Source: Polytrichum commune
Taxonomy: Eukaryota > Streptophyta > Polytrichopsida > Polytrichales > Polytrichaceae
Direction: 5' to 3'
Assembly (NCBI GenBank): GCA_950295325.1
Contig: OX485808.1
Coordinates: forward strand, 38,589,180 to 38,646,526
Length of the DNA: 57,347 nucleotides
The translations under genes were made by a program, and so were the position numbers. The notes below the pieces were generated by a model. It worked only from the letters and a program-made list of their open reading frames with translations, made no database searches and had not been told where the DNA came from. Shown piece by piece: positions 32,725 to 45,275 of this stretch; positions within the stretch are counted from its first letter, which is position 1; every line of letters starts with the position of its first letter.

Positions 32725-32982
32725 GAGATACTAAAATGTAAACACATGACACATGCCATTAGTGCACTCAACAATTGATATCTTCCTCTTTCATACTAAT
32801 TCGCAAGATTATCATCTAAAGTATCCCAATGTACTACTCTAAATGTCATAACGTAGATTATTTTGTCACTCAAAAAGGTAACTTCTCAAAGAATCATATT
32901 GCGATTAGTGGGCATGACACTTTGAGACCTTCGGGCATCTAGTTTAGACCCTGCACAAATAGTGTACGTGACACTAAATACC
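32725..32982 (+). repeat. Dispersed repeat family B, copy 3 (right part)
   Basis: It matches the distal halves of 2642-3110 and 8541-9419 and ends in the clearest terminus of the family, GTGACACTAAATACC. The left half is missing. Confidence 0.55.
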
Positions 32983-34627
32983 GCAAACGGTGCATACTAC
33001 ATAACATCCACGTAGTCAAGAAATTTGACATGGGGCACATGTTGTTATTACACAATATTATGCACGCAACTCTAATGTAGAACCACGTGTCACACCCACC
33101 CTTCCCAAAGTGGTTCTAAGCATTGTACGACATGTGGTTCTAATCCATTAGATTTATGTTTCAATATGAGCACACGTGCTCCATTCCTTAAGTAAGATAA
33201 GATAGAAGCCGCTTTCTAAAGGATATTTGTGACTCTTAGTGTCTCCATCACAATCATCATGGTAGACCAATTCCCTAATCACATTAAACAAAATTCACAT
33301 ATTGTCTTTTAAGTTGTCACTTCCTAGAATGTCCGGGGGAACTTCAAGGTTTTCTTGAGAGCACTTGGCTCTATTATGCAAAGAAGGAAACAAGTTGATC
33401 GAATTCAAAGATTACCAAAAACCAACAAAGTTAGAGGTGCCATGAAGTAATGCAACATCATGAATGCGAACACCCAATGAAACATATGATACCCAAAAAC
33501 CGTCTCGATGAGAACATCACATCCACGGTTGTCATCACTTTGGGTCCGAATCTCGATCCCTAAACCCAAAATATCTCCACAAAGATAACAACATGAAGCT
33601 CGATATAATTAGTAGTAGATGGAGTTGGTATAGGTGTCAAACATAGTGTTTGAGTGCTCCACGATCATTGCAAAACATGACACACACCCAAGTTAGTTAT
33701 TCTAACATAATTGGTCAACCTTGGCAATCTAGATTGTGGATGAGGTCCAAATGGAGTGGTGCCTAGGGAAGGAGCTCTAGGTTATAAGTGACAACCCAAA
33801 AAGACTATCTCTTAATGTCATGCTTTAGGTAAGTCAAAAGGTTGTTGGTTCTTTTGGTTGGTTCAGGTGTAAGGATGGGGCTCCCCAACTCTCCAATTTG
33901 GTAGAAATTAGTGTGACCTAAATAAGCTTATTGGGTAAGTTGGAACTTGAAGTTCGGGAGTTTTGGAAGTTTCGTTGATCACTACGTTAAACATTTGATT
34001 TAGTGTGGCATTAAAATTGATACGCCATGCTAATTAGAGTGTTTTCGCGGTTTGTCATTAATTGTAATGCAATCACCATTTAACAATTAGAGAGGACGTC
34101 ATAGGACAAGTAAGTAATACCACTTTTCTTAATTGGCACAACAAACCAATTTAATGCCGTATTGATACAAATGCTTAGTGTAGTGAATGTTTATGTTAGA
34201 GGGTGCTTTAGTTGATGCTTTGACTAGTTTAGCCCATTTTGGAGTCCATTTGGATTAGTGGTATGCATGATTGCTTCAGTAAATTGACTTAGACATGGTA
34301 GAAACAAATATAAAAGAAATTGCACATCATACGAATACTCAAAAAAAAATTGAAGTCACTTACTCCTAGGTACTTGAATCCCTCTTTACACCCACACTTT
34401 CCCCACTACAAATGGCTCTTTAAACTATCCCAACACTTGCCCAAAACTTCCCCCCACACTAAAACCAATACTCCACCCAATACCCCCACTTTGTACCGGA
34501 GACATCATACGGTTCAAGGCATGCTCTACTTATGGGACTAGGAGGCATGCATAGGGTGTGCTCTTTGGGAGGGGGTTGGAATTGCACCCTCTACCTTAGG
34601 AGGGGAAGAGGGAATTATTTTATACAA
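32983..34627. other. Gene-free stretch
   Basis: Unrecognised non-coding DNA. The Pro/Thr/His-rich open frame at 34,320-34,541 is low complexity (ACACCC-rich) and not supported as a gene. Confidence 0.35.
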
Positions 34628-34818
34628 GTGTACCTCACATTCTTCCAACATGAAAGCCTTGAAATATTTTGCAGCATGAAGGTTGCCTCTTTTAATTGAT
34701 TCGACACTAGAATTGACTTTAAAGACCCCAAAGTCTACTCAAAGTCATTCGAAATGAATTGGCTACAAACATAGGGGGTCAAGTCTTTATGTTGGATGGA
34801 TGAGAGGTACGCTCGTAT
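34628..34818. repeat. MITE family E, copy 2
   Basis: The interior matches 8018-8232 (CTTTAAAGACCCCAAAGTCT-like block, GGGGTCAAG, GATGAGAGGTACGCTCGTAT at the right end). The left end GTGTACCTCACATTCTTCCA is eroded compared with copy 1. Confidence 0.6.
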
Positions 34819-34844
34819 CAATGACTAAGGAGAACCGATTGCTA

Positions 34845-35050
34845 GTTACAGATGAACTAGTTGAGTTTGAGAAATAACTAGTTCAAATTCAAGACCTCAG
34901 GAAAATAATTGATCCATTTAGAGTAATTTATAGAATATTCATCGATCTGATAAAGAGAAACATGTCAACATGTAACTAGTTGGTCTTGAAAATACTAGGA
35001 TGTCGACCAATTATGCTCAAAAATCTTCCTGGACATTGGCTCATATACAA
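34845..35050 (+). repeat. Dispersed repeat family D, copy 2
   Basis: It aligns with 18,370-18,590, with shared TTGAGTTTGAGAAATAACT, ACATGTAACTAG-like and AAAATCTTCCTGGACA. Here it follows the family E MITE directly, a different context from copy 1. Confidence 0.5.
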
Positions 35051-37306
35051 TAATTCTCCTCCTCTTTATGAGAGGGGATGATAAATATTGCCAATATCAC
35101 TCTCTATCTCACAAACGCCACCACACTCTACCACTCTAGGGCATTAGCCTATTTGACACCATCATGATGCACTCTTATTTAGTCCCACGAGCCTTTTGGC
35201 TTCCGGGACTTTAAAATCAAATTCATTTCATTGTGAGTAAACCAAAGTCTTGAATGAGGTGCCAGTGAAAGAGCGAGGGTTTTAGTTTTGGCTGATTAAA
35301 TTTATTGGTGAGCTTCTTAAATAAGTGCAGGCTTGTTGGATTAGTGCCATTGGGCCGTAGCAGGGCTTTGCCTTCATGCAAGGGCTGCCTTTTGGGGCTT
35401 TTTGGTAGGCTATGATGGTTCATGTGCAACAAACAAGGATACTTTCAAGTGTCAACCCAGCTATATATGGCTTTTGTATTTTGTGCTCCAGCACCGTTTG
35501 GAAATTTAGCATAAAATTAATTATTGTGCTGGGCCTTGTTTTTTAGCTGACATGGAAAAGTCTTTGCCAAACTGCAACTTTATGTTTTTAAAACTGAGTT
35601 ATGGAATTTTCCCATTCCACTATGTAGAATTAAAGTAACAAACCCAATATTGAATCTAGCCGCCTTGATGCAAGTGCTGCTCAGTTGCGAGTGCATTGGC
35701 ATGGAGATCCGAGTAACGCACCCAAGGTGGTCGTATAATATGAGACCAACAATTGGGTGAACTCGAGTTCAATGTAAAGAGTATTCAAAGAGTATTGCAC
35801 ATGTCACAATGTTAACAGAGAAACGCTAAAAGCTTTTCATGTGCACTTGGAAATGCCTAAATAAGATCCTGGAGTCTCTGTAAGTTGAGATATTTCATGC
35901 ATGATAAGATTTCGTGACAAAATTGAATGATATGCACATCTCAATGGAAATGCAACAAAACTTGATTTTGAAGTACAACAAAAAATGATGCCAAGTGGGT
36001 GCCACTATACAAAGAGGGTAAGCTAATACTGTAATGATTTATGCGAAATTTGCTAAGACAAGTTTTGTTTTGCCATTTCAGGAGATCAACGATGCGGAGA
36101 TATTGTTGGATAATCATAACAAATTCCTCCAGCAGCCACCATCAATGCACATGAGAATTGTGTATTGCAGATTTGGGTAACCCACAGTAGGCTATGGCCC
36201 TACTGTAGTTATGGCTAGTGTGAAGGTGACTATTGTGCTGGTCATATACACTTGTTATTAACACGATATATTTGACTTCACAAATAAGCAGTGCTTCCAG
36301 TACTATCCTGTGTATGTTATGATCCCTTTAAGCTACACTGATATGTGCAATTGGGTTGCCATTTACTAATAATTCATCGACATTCAACACTATTTTGATT
36401 ATATACTAATACTGTGATAAAATGCAATATTGTTCTACTGTGGTTGATATACGTGCGAATGAACAAAGGTATAAGTCTTGTGATCGGATTTTAACCCTAC
36501 GTAATTTGCATGGGTAACAAGCTAACCAATTCAAGAAGGCAACGTCCATCAATGTAGAGATCTTAACATGCTTATTGTTGGAAAACTGCCTGTCCGCCTC
36601 ATGAACCAGGATCCTAAAACAATATCATTACCAGGACAATAAGACAGATGCAGAAACGGAAACAAAAATGCACAGCTTTCTGGATCTCAAAACACCATCG
36701 TAGTCGAACACTGTCAAAAATGGAAAAGGTCGACTCTTCTGTATAGGATATCAACTGCCTCAACATTTCACACAACCCCAGCCACACATCATGAGGAACT
36801 AAGACTGGAAATGAGGTAAATCAAATGTAGGCACTACACTAGCTGCCAATACAGCTGCATGGAAACCTAAGAAAACGTGAGTAGTGCACCAAAATCAATT
36901 ATTTTCACCCCTAGAGCATTTCCCAAGCAGAGAGGTTCCAATTACAGAGATGCACTTGGAAACCACGGCTTTTACACCTTGGAGCACATGGTTTTATACG
37001 GAAAGTACAACAAGCTTACCCTCAAATATCTCAATTTTCCAATCTTGGTCACCTGAGTGCCTTAGAGCTGAAGTAATTTACAAACCACCTCCGCCTCCAA
37101 TATGACGCTCATAAAATGACCAGTGATAATAAGAATAAAACCACCTCATGGGTACCAATCTTGTTCTGGATTCTCTCAAGCTCCAGCCACATAAAGCGGC
37201 CAGCATATCTGTTGTACTGTCAACTCATTCTCTCCTTGAGAATTGTAAGAAGATTGATCCCTTGCCTACATTGCCACCATCAAATCATAACCTCAGCAGA
37301 CATTGT
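35051..37306. other. Spacer before the DLST 3' end; possible coding-like fragments
   Basis: No complete gene was recognised. Two plus-strand stretches look exon-like. One, near 35,656-35,730, is open as LDASAAQLRVHWHGD and is followed by an AAG|GTGG donor. The other, near 36,082-36,180, lies after TTTGCCATTTCAG and reads EINDAEILLDNHNKFLQQPP to a stop. They join in phase but match no family I know. The 3' UTR of the minus-strand DLST gene must lie in the upper part. Confidence 0.25.
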
Positions 37307-40300
37307 TTAGATATCTAGAAGCAACCGGCGAGGATCTTCGACATTATCTTTAACAGCACGTAGAAACAGAACTGCTTCTCGCCCATCAATAAGCCGGTGA
37401 TCATATGTGAGGGCCACATACATCATAGGCCTGGCAACAATGTCCTTCCCTATCACGACTGGACGCTTGACAATGGAATGCATCCCCAAGATTGCAGACT
37501 GCATATACACCAACCAGACACTCATGTAAGTTTTAAGTGCAGAAACTTCATGTTGACAATGAGGATAGCAAATCAGTTTAAACTGCATGGTAACTAGGCA
37601 ATATAAAACAAAAAGGTTGGCAACAGGCTGTAAGCTTAGCAGATACAATAGTCCAGGACATTCATTGTTGTGGCTCAAAACAAACACACAGCTGTAAGAA
37701 CCCAATACCAAGTTCAGGAGAACCTTACCTGCGGTGGATTGATAATAGGTGTGCTAATCAGACTGCCATAGACACCACCATTGGAGATAGTGAATGTACC
37801 ACCAGCCATATCATCAATTGAAAGACTCCCATCATTTGCTTTCTTCCCTAGCATGTTGATCGTCTGTTCAATTTGTGCAAAATTCAAATGATCTGCCCCA
37901 CGAATTACAGGCACTACAAGTCCCTGCATATGGCATCCAAAAGTACAGTTGCAGTTAATGAAAAGTATTTACCATGATCTATTACCACTATCAACATCAA
38001 CTTATCTCCAATGCAACCAGAGAGAACACCAATGTCAATACTATACAAGTAGACCTGGCTTGAATCAAAAAGCTGAGTTGAAACATATGCATCACCATGT
38101 TCGAAAAGTATCCAACTATGGCTTGCACAAGTACTGAAGAACTTTCATGTCTTCAGCAAACACTATATCTCAGTAGTACTCAGCACATGTAGCCAAACCT
38201 AAGTCCTCTTCAGCCTATTGTACAAACTAAATTGGTGATAACAAAGACTATTGTGATTATGATGTAATCAAGACAATACTTCTTACCTTGGCTGTACCAA
38301 CGGCAACACTAATATCAACATAATCTCTGTAGATGATATCATCACCATCAATGACAGCATTGACTGCAGGAAACTGATGAAGTGCGCTGACAGCTGCCTG
38401 CAAACCCCACAAATCGTGAAAAGAGAGGAGCATAACTGGCGGAATGAAGATTAGATAGAATGAAGATATAATATGTAGAAAATAGAGTCATTTAAATAAA
38501 GACCCCAATAACCCCTAAATGCCTACAAGGACATGAAAGTGAAGATTTTCTAAGATGTACTATAAATTAATATTTCTAAGTGTTTGCGAGACACCATCCA
38601 TAGGGTTAAAAAACATAGTTTACTGATCTTGATATGATTCGTTGGAAGTACTGATACTCTAGATTGAAAGTTGCAAACAGAATCTGATCTTATAGTGATC
38701 AAACTGCCAAAATGTCTCTTGACATGTGATAACTTCATGAGGCAAAGAGGATAACCATGTACGCAAATTCATGATCAAACTCGTGGAGGTGATAGACAAT
38801 TTCAACAGCTACGTCTAGGGGAAAAATGGCTAAAAACATCCTTGTTTAGGAGGATCTGAAGAACGTTTAGGCTGCAGTCGAATTGGGCATTTAGGAGACG
38901 ATTCAGAAAGACCAGAAAAAAATGGGAACCATACAAAGTTTTACCACTTTTAGTCTACAAAGTTATACAAGTCTAAAAACAACAGCACCAATGAGCAGCA
39001 TGAAAACTAAACCACAAAATATACAAGAAAAATATTGCAGTTACCTTTACAAATCCAGACATAAAGCCCAACTTCACCCCATGCTTCTCCATGAATGTGT
39101 CCTTATGCTGAGCACGCATCTCCATCAAATTAGTCCTGTCAACACAATGACAGCATTTGAAAACTGACTATCTCACAGTAGACAGCTTTAAATCAGCTGC
39201 TGCAGGAGACCTGCACAGATTCCTCACAATAGCAGGGAGCATTCTAAGATCAAAAGTCTAAACTTTAAATCCCTCTGCTGCTTTTTAAAAAGAATATACA
39301 TATCTGTAGAGACATACAACTCACATGTCAATCTCATTGAAAGTAGTAAGAAGAGCAAATGTGTTCTGTGAATCCTTCAGCCGGGTAGCAACCCGTTTCC
39401 GCAAACGTGTCATGGGAACCTGCAGAATTCAGGTGCATGTAATAAGTGAACTTCCCTGCAACTAGCCCTACTTCTTCAAGACCAAAAAAGATACAACAAA
39501 CAGATCGCATCAGATCAAGAGAATAAATGCTCCTCAGTAGGGCAAACTGACACTAAAAGATATGATGGTCAATTTTGAAAGTGGTCATTTTTGATAGCAA
39601 TGTTCAATTGATGACCATGTAACCAATCTGATACGAAGCAATCATGTGAAAATTGTGGGGACTTATCCTCCTTATCTTCCTACCCTTCAAAACACTATTG
39701 ATTTTAGTGAGAAATGAGCCATTACATCTTCTACTTCGGGAAGCTTGAATTCAACTACTTGCAGATCTCAAAGATGATGAGAGGATATGAACATTAGTCA
39801 AGTGATTAGAAAACATTCCAGAGAGATGTCATACTTTGCAATGGTTATATTCACAAACATAATCCTGGGCTTACCCTTCGCTCTCCACCTTTAGGAGGAA
39901 GTTGTACTTCTACTGGAGATTTTGATGCAGCAGCTTTGGGCGGGGCAGCAGCTGCTGGTGCTGCTTTAGGTGCAGGGGGAGGAGGAGGAGGAGGAGGAGG
40001 AGCAGCTTGCTCCTTAGGTGGAGGAGGGGGAGCAGCAGAGGCAGCTCCAGCCTCTCCAATAGCCACTACCGCAACCTTTGTTCCTGGTGTGACTGTGTCG
40101 CCTTCTTTCGCTAGAATCTGCAATACAAGCACCACTTCTGCATAGCTGACTCAACAGGTGCATATCTCAAGCACAACACACATCTCCTCTGGCCTTGCTC
40201 AGTGTTGACAAGATTTTCAAACCACAATCTTCTAATACAGCATGGACATGCAATGCCCTTTTGAGAGCAAGTTATATTGAACAGGTTGCAGGCTGCAGCG

Positions 40301-42100
40301 TAGCTATACTCAATATTTTAGAATCCCTCACTCAGATAGAAATTTGGATTTCCCTCCCGCATAGTATACACAACCAGCAGATGCTTGAATCTTACTATCT
40401 ATAAGAAACAATGACTTCCTGACCATCACGGAAAAGACATACATTTCTACACACGGTTTTACTGGGGTTCAAGCATGCATGATAAATTCCCTTATCAAAA
40501 GGGATACCTGTGCAATTTTCCCAGCACAATCGCTCCTCACATCAATCGTGACCTGGTTCACAGCAAAACGAAAAAATTAGTGGGATGTTACTCACAGTGT
40601 AATCAACTCGGGATTTATGCCACATTCTTCCTAAAATGGCCGCACACAACCATGACTCCACGTTGAAGCACGCTACCCATTTTCATATACATATGATGTG
40701 AGAAATTTGAACAGGACATAAGCAAGTAGAGAGTCAAACACAAACCTTATCAGTCTCAATCTGAGCAATGATCTCATCAACGGCCACAGAATCCCCAACC
40801 TCTGTAGACCACAATAAAAGCACTATTAAAAAGCTAATCCGCTCACAAATTTCAAGGATTCTTTGGACATTCAGATTCAAATATGTCCACAGTAGGCCGT
40901 AGAGACACATGAAAAATCTCTTGTACCCTGCGTGTTCCAATATTTTACGCTGTCAAAGTAAGCACTTACTCTTCAATATTGAAGCGAGGGTACCATCTGG
41001 TACAGAGTCGCCCATGAAGGGGACAACAATCTCCCCGGGCACCCCTGCAAGTCATATAAAAACGAGCCACATTAAAAACCTGGCAGTCAGAGGGACCATT
41101 TCCAGCATAGAGAAGCTGAATTTTCCACCATTCACATCTCCACTGCGACTTCAACTTCAATGCCTCGTTCTAGATATCACTGTCATGCAATTCCCTTGAT
41201 ACCAGTAACATGCAAAAACAGATCACCAACACTATATATGGCTTCGCCAGAATTGACCGGAAAATGTTGCACACAACTCTTCGTAGGAACTTGGTGAAAA
41301 ACCCTAAGCATTAGTAGATGGCTACCATAAGCCCAAACACACCCAGAGTTCGAGCGAAGAAGTTGCCACTAGAATCCCCGTCGTCAAACACAATTACCAC
41401 GTCATGACACGCCGATCTCTCTTAGAACCTCGGGATACGCACACATGCTGTGCACAAATGTAAGTCAACAATTCAACAAGTATCCACGTTTGACCAAATC
41501 AGAAGCAGTTTAGTCACCTGCTCCATCTGCATAACCCCTGCTCCATCCTTGCCAGATTGGCTTCGTAGCTAACGAATCCCTGCATTACACAAGCTCAGAT
41601 CGAATAAAATCAAAATACCACATTTACAGCAGACTCGAACAAAGCCTTGACATCACCACCAATTGACACCAAAAGCCAACCAGAACCAGCATGCGATGCA
41701 CAAGCAAGGCAAACCTAAAACAACACAATCAAAATTTGCACCTCTCACTACGCCAACCCTGTCGTACCTCAACTCAGCTCGCGAGAAGCAATCCGACGAA
41801 GCCAACGACACGTAGTCTCGCAGGTGTTGAGAACCTCTCAAAGCTCCCCTCTACAACCATGCCACGTGTATCAGAACCTCCAAAAATCCACATCCATCAT
41901 CACCATCTCCGCGATCGCTTCCCCTATCCCAAACCAAACCAAACCCTAAAGCTCCTAAACCACCACCAAATCGAAAACGACAGAAAAGCCACAAACACAC
42001 ACACACCGCGACCCCTCACCTGGAGCACAACGCATGCCCCACCGCGTGAGGCTTGACGCAGGGCGTGCGTGCGCAGCAAGCGCACGAGGGCCCGCTCCAT
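37307..42100 (-). CDS. DLST: Dihydrolipoyllysine succinyltransferase, E2 of 2-oxoglutarate dehydrogenase (mitochondrial)
   Basis: E2 core of the TCA-cycle 2-oxoglutarate dehydrogenase complex. It transfers the succinyl group from lipoamide to CoA in the mitochondrial matrix. Twelve coding exons (minus strand, 5' to 3'): 42100-42020, 41850-41768, 41579-41518, 41044-40970, 40801-40746, 40552-40508, 40117-39875, 39419-39325, 39135-39045, 38397-38287, 37923-37729, 37498-37307. All junctions are GT-AG and keep phase, giving 442 residues plus TAA. Residues 1 to about 75 form an Arg-rich presequence. The lipoyl domain is about 78-152, with lipoyl-lysine K119 in QIETDKV. A Pro/Ala linker spans about 160-205, with no clear E3-binding domain. 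The acyltransferase domain is 212-442, with active-site His413 and Asp417 in TYDHRLIDG. All key residues are intact, so it should be functional. The first two exons are the least conserved and the least certain. Confidence 0.96.
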
Positions 42101-42330
42101 GGCTGCCCCGGACAGCCACTACACGATCGCGGTGCAAACCCTAGCGAACCCTAGAATGCGAGGTCCGATCGCAACACGCAATGACACTTGGGACACTGTG
42201 CTTGAAGAATGAGGAGTCCCACCGCGCGCGAGCGAGAGAAGAGAGAGAGAGAGGAGAGAGAGGAGAGAGAGAGAATTGGGGAGGGGGAAAGAGAGGAGGA
42301 AGGAGGGTGGAGGCTTGCATTTTAAGAAAG
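42101..42330 (-). promoter_or_regulatory. DLST 5' leader/promoter with long (GA)n/(CT)n tract
   Basis: Immediately upstream of the DLST start codon (ATG at 42,098-42,100, read on the minus strand) is a GC-rich stretch with several CG dinucleotides. It is followed by a GAGAGA-type tract at about 42,226-42,296, which reads CT-rich on the gene strand. Pyrimidine-rich and GA-rich tracts are common in plant core promoters and 5' UTRs. The exact transcription start and a TATA box are not identifiable. Confidence 0.45.
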
Positions 42331-42587
42331 CATGCTGAGGAGGATGTGTTTTTTTTTACAATTTTGTGTGGGAATTGTTGTTGGGTTGTGGGGAGGGTAA
42401 GTTATTATGTAGGGGTTGGGATTGGGGGGCGAGCCTTGAGGAGAGGGTTTTGTTGTGCATGTGAATGGGAAGGGTCGTTATTTGGTTCTCGGTTTTCGGA
42501 TCGAATGTTGTCCGGGAGGCTATGGTGAAAATCCAACTTTGATCGAGTGTTGTCGGTCGTAAGGTAGATGATGGATACTAAATGGTT

Positions 42588-43075
42588 ACTTTCTCCTAGG
42601 ATATGAAACACGCGATTGTTTTGGAGATGCTTAGCAAATGCAAATCGAGGTCATAGCCGCTTTCCTCACGATTGTTTCGAGATGCTTAGCAATTGCAAAT
42701 CAAGGTCATAGTTGCTTTCCTCACGATTGCCTCGAGATGCTTAACAATTGCAAATCAAGGTCATAGCCGCTTTCGTCACGATTGTTTCGAGATGCTTAGC
42801 AAAATGCAAATTGAGGGTCATAGCTACTTTCCTCACGATTTTTGGAGCTCGTATGAATATTTTGTTCATTGTCACAACGAAGATTCTCATGCTCATTGAA
42901 TGGTCATATAGGTTCCCCAACCAATATATGTTGACTATTGTACCTAAAATGGTTATCACATATTGAGGATGCAATCTAATCTTAAAACACTTGTTTTTTG
43001 GGTACTTGTTCTTGGAGCGATATCAAACCATATAGCACTCAAATATAGGTGTTTGCTTAAGATAAGTAATCAAAT
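42588..43075 (+). repeat. Dispersed repeat family G, copy 4, with internal tandem expansion
   Basis: It starts TTTCTCCTAGGATATG like copy 3 (21,456) and ends CACTCAAATATAGGTGT. Within it, a unit of about 55 bp (GATTGTTTCGAGATGCTTAG, then CAAATC and TCATAGCCGCTTTCCTCAC-like) is repeated four times at 42,614, 42,670, 42,725 and 42,780. Copy 3 has the equivalent sequence once. It is non-coding; the open frames across it are repeats of the same frame and not a gene. Confidence 0.7.
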
Positions 43076-45275
43076 TAGGCACATCTATTTTGTGGCACTT
43101 AATTCACATTCGTTGGTGTTTTTCTTTGCCAAGAACTTTGTGAGTATGTCACAAAACACGTTCTTTAGTAATATAATGTCCTCCCTAGGTGGCTTCGATA
43201 TAAACTATCTTATTTTATCAAATCTAAAAAATTGTGGACATTATATTGTTTTTTGAAGTCAGATTTAACAAGGATAATTTTGGGATAATGACGATTTTCA
43301 AGTTGGTTGAATTCTATGTGTGGAAGTATTTTACATGTTCAATTATTAGGTTCAAAACCATCCAAGATGACTGTAGTTCTTCTCTCTTAGAAGTATTTGG
43401 GAACATCAACATAATGATATACAAGAGGTTTCATATGCCATGTGGGATCCAACAAATTGGTGCCAATATTCTTGAACAATGTGCAACTCGTTGTGAATCA
43501 AGAATGGTGGTGCCAATATACATGGTCTTTCCCATGTTCGGAATCTCTGGTAGGATCCACCTTGTTTCAGAAAGGGGGCAAAAAGGCAACTAGCTATTAG
43601 CCCCATGGCAAAGCACCTGCTTCATTTCAGCAACCAAAATGGAAAGAGAACAAGCTCACCCACATGTATGGTATTAGGACAACACGTGGATGATGATGCA
43701 AATTGATTGTGAAGGTGGCACATTGAGTAGACAGTCCAACACATTAACATGTATGGAGGCGACATGCTAGGAGGGCATGAGGCCATAATAGTTTCATGCA
43801 TGTGGGCTTGGGGATAAAGGGCGCAGGACCCTAGACATTTGTCGGGCTCAAACACATTTTGAATGATCTGTCATTGGGAGTGACAATAAGTTTGTCTTTA
43901 TTCCTAACTCTTCAATTCACTACCCAATCCATCATTTGTTGATGTGGCATCTAACATTCAATAATGGGTGTTGGGTAATTTATTTATAATATTTGGATCG
44001 ATTTTTTGGTGTTATTTTATGAATGTTCGACATATGCACGTACTTGATAATCCTAGACAGTAAGGAAATTCGAGTCAAGCACAAAAACCATTAAAAATGT
44101 ACACTAAAAATACATATCAACATCATCACTATGAACCATTCTCTAAGTTCCATGTACATGATAAAATATTGCTATCTAGATGATTGCATATAAATGATGG
44201 TTCTACAAATGGATGTTTGAGTGGACTTAAGTTTGTGATACAAGGAATGGTTGCAATCCACAACTTTAGAGTTTGTACACGTTTGCAATATATGTAGGGC
44301 TAACATTAAAATACATATGTAGATTTAAAATTACACTATCTTTCAAAACATGTAGTAAAATTTGGACCTCCATAAGGTCACATATCTAAGGTTTGTCTAG
44401 GTGCAAGGATGAACTATCTCTCATCCTTGCAAACCCTTATTTGGCATTATCTCCCTATGGAAGCATGCATCCCAAATTCATCATTAATTTTCACTTATCA
44501 TTGTTAATCTTATGTTATGACAGAGTTCAAAGTATGTGTGGCCAAGCTAAACAAAAAACACAACACTTAATTGGATCTTTCATTGGAGCTACGTACTACT
44601 AACATCCCTTGATTTCTTAATATAGCCTTTATATGATAAATAACTGAAATAGTACATGGGATGTATATTACATAAACTTGTGCAATATGTGTGTATATAA
44701 CAAATGATATCTAATGCGAAGTATTGAGAAGAACATTGAATGGTTTGACATCCCATTTTGGAAGTAAACATAAGTGTTGAGAAGATGACATAAAGTACAT
44801 ATTAAATGTAACTTGGGTTTCAATCAATCTCATCGACCACATGTTAGATATACATTTTTCAATTACCTTTCATTTCACAACTCAATGATATAAAATAAAA
44901 TGATTTACAAGACTCTCTTGTTTTGTATTATCATTCTATTATTCTATTCTATTTTATTCGGGGGAAGGGTTTAGTTCACTTTTGATACCTTGCTTCAATA
45001 GGTATACATGATGGCTTTGTGCTTTGACTTTGAGACATCTAGAACGAGCATGTTAAAATTTGAAAATCGTTTTTAACATGTCCCAATGATAATCACACCA
45101 TTCATATACATAAATAATAAAATAAAATAAAAACTTTTCATTTGTTGTTTTGCATGCAAGTTACATTCTTAATCATCAACATTAATATGAATACTTTGTA
45201 CAATACCTTGACTTGAAGCCATGTGGAGGGTGGTTTGTTTGTGTAGTGTTGTCCTTCAATTCAAATTAATGCATA
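43076..45275. other. Gene-free stretch
   Basis: No exon with recognisable protein similarity. The open frames at 43,234-43,855 on both strands are short and unsupported. This stretch includes the unknown 3' flank of the TSSC4-like gene at 45,276. Confidence 0.35.

Noticed and set aside
39936-40145. Plus-strand Gly/Ala-rich open frame
   Set aside because: It is the antisense of the Pro/Ala linker exon of DLST.
42181-42528. 115-residue plus-strand open frame with Arg/Glu repeats
   Set aside because: It arises from the (GA)n tract in the DLST 5' region and has no recognisable protein.
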